Below are positions 1-5,380 of a stretch of 6,716 nucleotides of DNA, piece after piece (within the stretch, counting starts at the first letter, position 1; the number at the start of each line of letters is the position of its first letter). Source of the stretch: Bacteroidia bacterium (lineage in GTDB: Bacteria > Bacteroidota > Bacteroidia > NS11-12g > UBA9320); the NCBI GenBank assembly GCA_029253325.1, contig JAQWZS010000154.1:1-6716 (forward strand), in the 5' to 3' direction. The notes beneath the pieces were generated by a model, which saw nothing but the letters and a program-made list of their open reading frames with translations, did no database searches and was not told the DNA's origin. The translations under genes and the position numbers were made by a program.

Positions 1-9
1 ATGTCGCTT

Positions 10-27
10 GGCATGCTTTTGCATGCC
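10..27. repeat. Perfect 7-bp inverted repeat with 4-nt loop (possible terminator)
   Basis: GGCATGC (10-16), loop TTTT (17-20) and GCATGCC (21-27) form a perfect GC-containing stem-loop. It lies 18 nt past the stop codon of the leftward DUF423 gene, where a transcription terminator would be expected. However, neither strand has a T-run after the stem, so a classic intrinsic terminator is not shown. It could instead be a dispersed palindromic repeat or part of a regulatory site for a gene left of the window. The rest of positions 1-45 shows nothing that can be supported as a gene. Confidence 0.4.
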
Positions 28-45
28 TCATGAATATGACTTCTT

Positions 46-438
46 TCATTTTCTTTTTTGAACTTTAGCGAGTAAAACCCAAGAGGAGGCATAACATAAT
101 CCACCAATGGGAGCAATAAGAGCAAACAGATTTACGTTTAAACCTATGATATCTTTTAATGAATAGATAATTAAACTTGATGAAAAAAATAAAATCCCAA
201 GATAAATTAAATAATAAACCCATTTATTGTATTTATTGAGCGTGAGATAAATTAGGCTTATCAGAATTATTCCTAAACCGTGAATTATCATATATCTTAG
301 TCCTGTGTGAAAGATTTTTAATTGATTAGGGGTTATTTTCCCCTCTAATCCATGAGCACCAAATGCACCAAGTAATATATACAAGCTACAAATTACAGCA
401 CCGATTATTATATGTCTAACTACTTTAATTTCATTCAT
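46..438 (-). CDS. DUF423 family small integral membrane protein
   Basis: This 130-residue protein matches the usual 120-130 residue length and layout of the DUF423 (YgdD/TMEM256-like) inner-membrane family, whose biochemical role is unknown. The family signature GAFGAHG is at residues 24-30, followed by the TPNQLKIFHTGLRYMIIHG stretch (36-54) that typically links helix 1 to helix 2. Four hydrophobic segments are visible at about residues 10-26, 47-67, 73-94 and 103-124. The last contains the conserved APIGGL (109-114), and the C-terminus is a short basic tail. The ATG at 438 is chosen because it leaves a short charged N-terminus before helix 1. The gene is transcribed away from the lipoprotein operon, with a 27-bp gap that holds a candidate promoter for each side. 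Family assignment is firm; function is not known. Confidence 0.9.
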   Translation of the reverse strand: MNEIKVVRHIIIGAVICSLYILLGAFGAHGLEGKITPNQLKIFHTGLRYMIIHGLGIILISLIYLTLNKYNKWVYYLIYLGILFFSSSLIIYSLKDIIGLNVNLFALIAPIGGLCYASSWVLLAKVQKRK

Positions 439-440
439 AC

Positions 441-448
441 TATCTTTG
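441..448 (+). promoter_or_regulatory. Candidate Bacteroidota -7 box for the lipoprotein-barrel-FKBP operon
   Basis: TATCTTTG fits the Bacteroidota primary sigma factor -7 consensus TAnnTTTG and ends 17 bp before the ATG at 466. Transcription would start near 455 and give a leader of about 11 nt. No TTG-type -33 element is visible at the normal spacing upstream, so this is a consensus match plus position only. The upstream half of the promoter would lie inside the 5' end of the divergent DUF423 gene. Confidence 0.45.
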
Positions 449-449
449 T

Positions 450-457
450 CAAAATTA
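450..457 (-). promoter_or_regulatory. Candidate Bacteroidota -7 box for the DUF423 gene
   Basis: Read on the minus strand this is TAATTTTG, again fitting TAnnTTTG, and it ends 11 bp before the DUF423 start codon at 438. The implied leader is only a few nucleotides. No -33 TTG is visible at the expected distance, where the sequence is already the start of the divergent lipoprotein gene. The box lies 1 bp from the opposite-facing box at 441-448, so polymerase could probably not occupy both at once. Confidence 0.4.
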
Positions 458-465
458 CTTTAATT

Positions 466-2091
466 ATGAAAAAAACTTCCTCTATAATTTTAATTCTGTT
501 AATCGTTTTGATTTCATCATGCGTTAAGGATATTACTGATACCCTAGAAAAAGTGTCTAAGGTGAATCAAGTAAAATGGAATCCTAAAATAGCCATACCA
601 TTGGTATATTCCGATTTGAGTTTTAGAGACTTACTAAATGGGACTAATGCAAACCAGTACATTCGAATTGGCGATGATAGCTTGGTCAATTTAGTTTACG
701 AGGATAACTATACTTCGGATTATGCAGAAGATGTATTGAATTTAGAAACTCAATCTTATGGAGAAACATTTACATTTAATAGCACTCAACTAGAGGTCTT
801 AAATACTGTGGGTGAAGTCACAGTGAATTTTAGTCAAAGGGTATCCTATGATGGTGATGCGAATGAATTGGATAAAATTTGGTTTAAAGCTGGTCAAATA
901 GGTTTAAATCTCTCCAGTACATTTGAGCATAATATTTCATGTAAATTGGTAATTCCAGAATCTCAAAAAAATTCAAGCCCAATATTATTGAGTTTGGCTG
1001 CCCCATACTCTGGTACTCCAATTGATGCTTCTACAAATTATGACTTGAGTAATTCAGAAATAGATTTTACCAAAACAGCACAAGGACACTCAGAATTTGA
1101 CTTTGAATTTGAATTTACAATTACAAAAACAGGATCTAATCTTATAAAACCTTCTGAGTCCATAACTTATTCAATGATTTTGGATAATCAAAAATTTAGT
1201 AAAGTCTCAGGATATTTTACAGATTTAGATTTTGAAGATTTAACAGGCACTTTCAGTATTCCGTTTTTTGAAAATAGTAAAAATGGTATAATTGGAATTG
1301 TAGAACCAGAGATCAAATTCATAACAGGAAATGGAATAGGTTTACCAATCAATTTAACCTTTGATCAATTTAATGGTAAGGATAACTTTGATAACATCGT
1401 TCCATTGACTAAAAATGCTGGTATTTTAGAATTAAATATTCCTCGGGCTAATGTTGAGGGAGAATTTATTCTTGATTCTCAAGTTTTAGATAATTCAAAT
1501 AGTAATTTGATTGATTACATTTCGAATAGACCCATCAACAATTATTACAAAGTTAGTGTTCGGCCAAATCTATCAAATGCATCTCGACACTGGCTTCTTG
1601 ATACTTCAAGAATATCGAGTCAAATTAAAATTACTCTTCCATTGTACGGAACCCTCAAAGATTATTTACTGGAAGAAACGAGGCCATTTGATTTGTCTAT
1701 AGAAAACGCTGAAGAAATTAAGGAAGTATTGGTCCGTTTGTATTCAGAGAATGGATTTCCTGTAGATGTTAAAACTCAACTTTATTTTGAAGACAGTTTA
1801 ACGAATACCATAATCGATTCACTATTTATTAGCGATAGGGTCATTTCCAAAGCTGCTTCAGTTGATTCAGATGGCAATCCAATAGGAGCATCAAGTCAGA
1901 TTACGGACGTTGTCATGAGTGCTGACCAAGTAGATAAAGTGATTGGAGCTAATCAGGTTAGAGCACAGGCTAATTTATCAACAACAACCTTAAATGTTGG
2001 AGCACAGCCAAATGTGAGGATATTCAGTGATGATAAAATAATGCTGCAGTTTGGTGTGCAAGCAGAGGTCCTAATTAATCAAGAATTATAA
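466..2091 (+). CDS. Uncharacterised Bacteroidota lipoprotein, beta-rich, partner of the DUF5723 barrel
   Basis: The start at 466 is chosen over the upstream in-frame ATG at 412 because it gives a proper lipoprotein signal peptide: MKK, a hydrophobic stretch (residues 7-16), and a lipobox LISSC with the lipidated Cys at residue 19. The 412 start would put 18 extra residues in front and lies inside the divergent DUF423 gene. The mature protein has about 520 residues, no further membrane segment, and alternating polar/hydrophobic stretches suggesting a mostly beta structure. Motifs that resemble other Bacteroidota lipoproteins of unknown function are W38-N-P-K-I-A-I-P-L near the N-terminus, followed by a DLSFRDLL segment, and VEPEIKF (279-285) followed by GNGIGLPINL. 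No enzymatic motif was recognised. After Cys19 comes Val-Lys-Asp, similar to a surface-export signal. The stop codon overlaps the next gene's ATG by 1 nt, implying coupled translation. The function is unknown; an envelope role with the barrel protein is inferred from context. Confidence 0.85.
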   Translation: MKKTSSIILILLIVLISSCVKDITDTLEKVSKVNQVKWNPKIAIPLVYSDLSFRDLLNGTNANQYIRIGDDSLVNLVYEDNYTSDYAEDVLNLETQSYGETFTFNSTQLEVLNTVGEVTVNFSQRVSYDGDANELDKIWFKAGQIGLNLSSTFEHNISCKLVIPESQKNSSPILLSLAAPYSGTPIDASTNYDLSNSEIDFTKTAQGHSEFDFEFEFTITKTGSNLIKPSESITYSMILDNQKFSKVSGYFTDLDFEDLTGTFSIPFFENSKNGIIGIVEPEIKFITGNGIGLPINLTFDQFNGKDNFDNIVPLTKNAGILELNIPRANVEGEFILDSQVLDNSNSNLIDYISNRPINNYYKVSVRPNLSNASRHWLLDTSRISSQIKITLPLYGTLKDYLLEETRPFDLSIENAEEIKEVLVRLYSENGFPVDVKTQLYFEDSLTNTIIDSLFISDRVISKAASVDSDGNPIGASSQITDVVMSADQVDKVIGANQVRAQANLSTTTLNVGAQPNVRIFSDDKIMLQFGVQAEVLINQEL

Positions 2092-3452
2092 TGAAAAAAT
2101 TATTAATAATTAGTTCAGTTTTCTTATTTGTTGGTCAATTAAAGGCTCAGAATAATCTTACCTTGTACAATATGAAGCCTGTACCTCAGCGTATGGCTAT
2201 AAACCCAGCCTTCACTCCAACATGTAAGTGGTACTTTGGAACACCAGCTTTGTCTTCTTTGGATTTTTCATACAACAGTCGTGCTGTAGGTTTTAATGAA
2301 CTATCGAATGCTTTAGAACCCAATGGATCAAATTATACCTTGGATATGACTAAATTATCCAATGTTTTTTCAAATGGTGTCTCTATGAATTCTGCATATA
2401 ATCAAGAATGGCTTAGCTTAGGTTTTCGCTTAAGAAAAAGTATGTGGTCTTTCAGTATCAATGAAAAGTTGAAATCTCGTGTGCTATTGCCACAGGATTT
2501 CTTTCGGTTAGTATTTGAAGGAAATGGTGGAGATAATGTAGGAGAGGTTTTTGACTTAGGGTTTGGTGTAGATTTTATTCATACACGTGAATTTGCTGTT
2601 GGATACAGTCGTTCGTTCATTGATGATAAGCTAAGAATTGGTGGAAGAATAAAATATATAGCTGGAATTAATGCAATTCAAACAGAAAGAAACGATTTAA
2701 CTTTTGAGACAAGCGAGAAAGCATTTACATACAATGTAAAGTCAGATTTAAAATTTAATAGCTCACTAACACCGATAGATTCAAATACTACGCTAAACTC
2801 TATTTTATTTGGCAATCAACAGAATAGAGGGTTTGGGATAGATGTCGGTGCAAATCTAAAGCTGAAAAAAAAACTTTCTGTTTCGGCAAGTATCATAGAT
2901 CTAGGTGTTGTTAGATGGAGAGATAATTTGAAAACAACCTATACGAAGAACCCTGGGGTGTACCATGAGTATAGGGGGATGGATATTCAGGATTTTATAG
3001 GGGACTCTGCTAATCAGAAAAAAGGTTTCGAAACATTTAAAGACACCTTAATGGAGGTTATTGCTTTAGAAACATCCTCCGATGATTTTAATACTGGATT
3101 ATTAGGGGAGTTCTATGTAGGTGGTAATTTACACATCACTAAAAATCACAATATTGGTGCTTTAATGTATGGTAGTTTTTATAAAAAGGAGTTTTATCCA
3201 GCATTAACGCTATCATGGAATTCACAGATAGGAAGAGTTTTAGCACTAAGTGCTAGTTATACAATGTACCGAGAGAGTTATGTAAATCTAGGTATTGGAG
3301 CAGCCTTAAAATTAGGTCCAGAGCAATTCTATATATCTACAGATAATGCTATTGGTTCGGTAACAGATAATACAAGAAATTTAGGAGTTCATTTCGGATG
3401 GAATCATATATTTGGAAAAAAGAAAGATAAAAAAGTAGCATGCGATCTATAA
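2091..3452 (+). CDS. DUF5723-type outer-membrane beta-barrel protein
   Basis: A type I signal peptide is clear: MKK, a hydrophobic core at about residues 4-14, and cleavage probably near LKA-QNN (residues 17-22). The mature N-terminus has the family pattern of an LYNMKPVPQR stretch followed by INPAF (37-41) and a GTPALSS turn (50-56), typical of DUF5723 proteins in Bacteroidota. The remainder alternates short amphipathic strands ending in aromatic residues with polar loops, as in an outer-membrane barrel. Examples are GFGVDFIHTREFAVGYSRSF, RIGGRIKYIAG and VYHEYRGMDI. A terminal strand GVHFGWNHIFG (432-442) is followed by an 11-residue Lys-rich tail. The start overlaps the lipoprotein stop by 1 nt (TAATG), and the 3' end overlaps the FKBP gene by 13 nt. 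The molecular function of the family is not established; assembly or surface display with the neighbouring lipoproteins is an inference. Confidence 0.85.
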   Translation: MKKLLIISSVFLFVGQLKAQNNLTLYNMKPVPQRMAINPAFTPTCKWYFGTPALSSLDFSYNSRAVGFNELSNALEPNGSNYTLDMTKLSNVFSNGVSMNSAYNQEWLSLGFRLRKSMWSFSINEKLKSRVLLPQDFFRLVFEGNGGDNVGEVFDLGFGVDFIHTREFAVGYSRSFIDDKLRIGGRIKYIAGINAIQTERNDLTFETSEKAFTYNVKSDLKFNSSLTPIDSNTTLNSILFGNQQNRGFGIDVGANLKLKKKLSVSASIIDLGVVRWRDNLKTTYTKNPGVYHEYRGMDIQDFIGDSANQKKGFETFKDTLMEVIALETSSDDFNTGLLGEFYVGGNLHITKNHNIGALMYGSFYKKEFYPALTLSWNSQIGRVLALSASYTMYRESYVNLGIGAALKLGPEQFYISTDNAIGSVTDNTRNLGVHFGWNHIFGKKKDKKVACDL

Positions 3453-3895
3453 TTTTTATATTCCTAACGTTTATACTCTTTGGAGTTTCAGGCTGTCAAA
3501 AAGATTACGTAAAACTTAATGATGATGAAATTAAGGAGTATATCTCCAAAAATAACATCGATGCTCAGCGAACTACTGAGGGACTTTATTATGTTGTCAA
3601 TGAAGAGGGATCGGGTGATCGTCCAACAGTTAGTGATAATGTTACGGTTCATTACAGTGGTTACCTAACCAATGGAAGTGTTTTTGATTCATCATACGAT
3701 AGGGGAGAACGTGCAAGTTTTCCACTAAGAGGAGTAATTCAAGGTTGGCAAATAGGAATACCCAAAATAAAAGAGGGTGGATCATGTAAATTAATTATTC
3801 CATCTCATTTGGCTTATGGAGCAAATCCACCAAGTGGCTCAATTCCTAGGAATGCAGTCTTAATATTTGATATTGAGCTGTTCGAAGTAAATTAG
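3440..3895 (+). CDS. FKBP-type peptidyl-prolyl cis-trans isomerase lipoprotein
   Basis: This 151-residue protein should catalyse cis-trans isomerisation of Xaa-Pro bonds in the periplasm or at the outer membrane. A lipoprotein signal peptide ends in GVSGC with the lipidated Cys at residue 19. A linker (20-60) leads into one complete FKBP domain (about 62-151). Active-site equivalents are visible: Tyr72 in VTVHYSGYL, Phe82 and Asp83 in VFDSS, Val99-Ile100 and Trp103 in GVIQGW, Tyr126 in LAYG, and Phe143 in the last strand. These residues suggest an active enzyme. The ATG at 3440 is the only usable start: an in-frame stop lies 12 nt upstream, and no other Met precedes the lipobox. The gene starts inside the barrel gene (13-nt overlap), so it is probably translated from the same mRNA. 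It is shorter than GldI-type gliding FKBP lipoproteins, and no specific link to gliding can be shown. Confidence 0.93.
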   Translation: MRSIIFIFLTFILFGVSGCQKDYVKLNDDEIKEYISKNNIDAQRTTEGLYYVVNEEGSGDRPTVSDNVTVHYSGYLTNGSVFDSSYDRGERASFPLRGVIQGWQIGIPKIKEGGSCKLIIPSHLAYGANPPSGSIPRNAVLIFDIELFEVN

Positions 3896-3909
3896 AATTA
3901 ACCTAATTT
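3889..3909. terminator. Weak AT-rich inverted repeat across the convergent stop codons
   Basis: AAATTAG (3889-3895) pairs with CTAATTT (3903-3909) around a 7-nt loop. The stop codons of the FKBP gene (3893-3895) and miaA (3898-3900) both lie within it. It is the only structure in the 2-bp convergent gap and could work in both directions. The stem has a single G-C pair and no proper T-tract, so it may be chance in AT-rich DNA. Confidence 0.2.
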
Positions 3910-4788
3910 CATGATGTTAAGAAATAAATCTACATCAGTAGAAATTTCTTTGTAAGCACCATGATTTCTAAACCATGTGAGTTGTCTCTTGGCATAATTT
4001 CGAGTGTGTTGTTTCATTTTATCTACAGCGACATCTCTGGTTATTTCACCATCAAAAAATGCAAAGAACTCTTTATATCCCACAGTATTTAATGCATTCA
4101 GTTTCCTGTTAGGTAAAAGCGATTTGGCCTCAGCCTCAAACCCATCTTTGAGCATTTGGTCCACACGTTGGTTAATGCGATTATACAAATTCTGTCTCTC
4201 TCTGTTTATATAATAATAAGAGGTCGAGTAAAAATCATTTTTAGGCATTTCCTTCATATCATCAGGTTTCCCTTGTTTGATTTCAATTGCTCGGATAATT
4301 CGCTGAGGATTACTAAGGTTTACTTTATTTCCATCAATTTCTAAGGAATTTGTAATATTGCGAAGTGCATCAATACCTTCTGTTTCTAGGATGAAATTTA
4401 GTTGTTGACGAAGCTGATCATTCTTTGGAGGAAGGTTATCAAGCCCCTCAGTAGCTGCTTTGATATAAAGTCCTGTTCCACCAGTCATAATTACAATATC
4501 ATGCTTTTTGAAAAGTTCTTTAAGTAATGAATTTACTTCTTGGTTGTATAATCCAGCATCATAAGGATCGTGGATACTATGACTAGCAATAAAATGATGC
4601 TTTACCTCTGATAGTTCTTTTTGGCTGGGTCTAGCAACACCAATATTAAGTTCCTTGTAAATTTGTCTAGAATCGCAACAGATTATTTCCGTATTGAAAT
4701 ATTTAGCGACTTCTATAGCAAAATTAGTTTTTCCAACTGCAGTTGGCCCTGCCAACACAATTAGTTTTTTAGTCTTCTGGGGCTCCAT
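3898..4788 (-). CDS. miaA: tRNA dimethylallyltransferase MiaA
   Basis: MiaA transfers a dimethylallyl group from DMAPP to N6 of adenosine 37 in tRNAs that read UNN codons, the first step toward ms2i6A. The 296-residue length is normal for the family. A P-loop GPTAVGKT is at residues 14-21, and the CDSRQIY segment holds Asp39, which aligns with the proposed catalytic Asp (D42 in E. coli). GGTGLYIKA is at 103-111, NPQRIIRAIEI lies in the middle, the conserved TVGYKE follows, and YAKRQLTWFRN is at 265-275. Two positions differ from the commonest form: Cys37-Cys38 before DSRQ, and IGVARPS where IGTAKP is usual. Neither removes a key residue. Start at ATG 4788 places the P-loop at the usual distance from the N-terminus. 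The gene is last in a leftward operon and overlaps the preceding gene by 20 nt. It converges on the FKBP gene with a 2-bp gap. Confidence 0.97.
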   Translation of the reverse strand: MEPQKTKKLIVLAGPTAVGKTNFAIEVAKYFNTEIICCDSRQIYKELNIGVARPSQKELSEVKHHFIASHSIHDPYDAGLYNQEVNSLLKELFKKHDIVIMTGGTGLYIKAATEGLDNLPPKNDQLRQQLNFILETEGIDALRNITNSLEIDGNKVNLSNPQRIIRAIEIKQGKPDDMKEMPKNDFYSTSYYYINRERQNLYNRINQRVDQMLKDGFEAEAKSLLPNRKLNALNTVGYKEFFAFFDGEITRDVAVDKMKQHTRNYAKRQLTWFRNHGAYKEISTDVDLFLNIMKLG

Positions 4789-5380
4789 TATTTATTTGAG
4801 ATTCATCTATTTCAGATTCGTCTATCTCATTTCCAAACAAGTTAAAATCGTTTTCGTTTTCTTTTTCAGAATCTTCGTCGTCATCTTCTTCAATTTCTTC
4901 AGTTAATCCTTTAATTAGATCATCGGCTTCTTGAAGGAGCTTTGCACTTGGGTCAGTGATTATTTTTTTAGGATCTACAAACTGTTTTGGAGCAATACCA
5001 ATTGATTTAAAAAGTGATGGATAAGCAGTATCAGAATCTGCTTTCAGCAATTTTACAATTTCAGCTCTAAGATGCCAATTTCCAGACTCTGGATCATAGT
5101 TGTATAAAAATTTTTGATGAGGGTCATCAATGAATTTTCCGAGTTCACTTGCACCAGCCGATTTGGCATTGGGTTTGGCTATGGTAGAAAACTCTTCATT
5201 TCCTCTCCATGAGTCATTAGCCTTAAAAAATGAGGCCGGTTTTTTATTATCAAACTTGATGGTTTCTTGGATAAAATTATGAAAATCTTTAAACGTATTT
5301 TTAGAACTCACATCAATTATGCGTTCTACATCATCAACATCTTCAAATGTTACTTTAAATCTAAAAATTAAATTACTCAT
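4769..5380 (-). CDS. PRiA4b ORF-3-like protein with acidic C-terminal tail
   Basis: The N-terminal half (about residues 3-113) resembles the plasmid pRiA4b ORF-3 / IS1096 passenger TnpR-like fold found in many Bacteroidota chromosomes. It has an opening strand IFRFKVTF, then TFKDFHNFIQETIKFD (29-44), FFKANDSWRG (51-60), and FLYNYDPESGNWHLRAEIVKLL (91-112), corresponding to the family's YDFGDxWxH-type segment. A linker with YPSLFKSIGIAPKQF (120-134) follows. Residues 161-203 form a strongly acidic, low-complexity tail (EEIEEDDDEDSEKENEND), including a tandem EIDES repeat. No transposase, nuclease or recombinase motif is seen, so the mobile-element name reflects family history only. The start overlaps the stop of the upstream nucleotidyltransferase gene by 4 nt (ATGA), and its end overlaps miaA by 20 nt, implying coupled expression. 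The function is unknown; a tRNA-maturation or translation-related role is inferred only from its neighbours. Confidence 0.8.
   Translation of the reverse strand: MSNLIFRFKVTFEDVDDVERIIDVSSKNTFKDFHNFIQETIKFDNKKPASFFKANDSWRGNEEFSTIAKPNAKSAGASELGKFIDDPHQKFLYNYDPESGNWHLRAEIVKLLKADSDTAYPSLFKSIGIAPKQFVDPKKIITDPSAKLLQEADDLIKGLTEEIEEDDDEDSEKENENDFNLFGNEIDESEIDESQINNGAPED
4796..4825 (-). repeat. Tandem 15-bp coding repeat (EIDES x2) in the acidic tail
   Basis: Two adjacent 15-bp units at 4796-4810 and 4811-4825 differ at 2 positions and encode EIDES-E / EIDES-Q on the minus strand. The repeat keeps the frame and sits in the low-complexity acidic tail of the PRiA4b-like protein, so copy-number change would alter tail length without a frameshift. 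Confidence 0.6.

Noticed and set aside
1..33. Short + strand reading frame from position 1 (10 codons)
   Set aside because: It is too short, coincides with the palindrome, and has no supporting features.
412..465. Upstream in-frame ATG at 412 as start of the lipoprotein gene
   Set aside because: It would add 18 residues before a textbook MKK signal peptide, lies within the divergent DUF423 gene, and precedes the candidate promoter box at 441-448.
1511..1702. 63-codon + strand open frame inside the lipoprotein gene
   Set aside because: It is a shifted-frame shadow of the lipoprotein gene without signal peptide, motif or independent start context.
2865..2873. Run of nine A in the barrel gene as a phase-variation tract
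   Set aside because: It encodes LKKKL in frame in an AT-rich, Lys-rich gene; nine A bases are not exceptional here, and no frameshift is present.
3440..3895. FKBP lipoprotein as gliding-motility GldI
   Set aside because: It is shorter than GldI, no other gld genes are in the window, and FKBP lipoproteins are common in Bacteroidota outside gliding.
4694..4906. 70-codon + strand open frame with a hydrophobic Phe/Val-rich end
   Set aside because: It is the antisense of the miaA P-loop region and of the acidic tail; the Phe-rich stretch is simply the complement of GAA/GAT-rich codons.
4769..5380. PRiA4b / IS1096-passenger-like gene as a sign of a mobile element
   Set aside because: There are no inverted repeats, no transposase and no target duplications around it, and it is fused by overlaps into a housekeeping operon.
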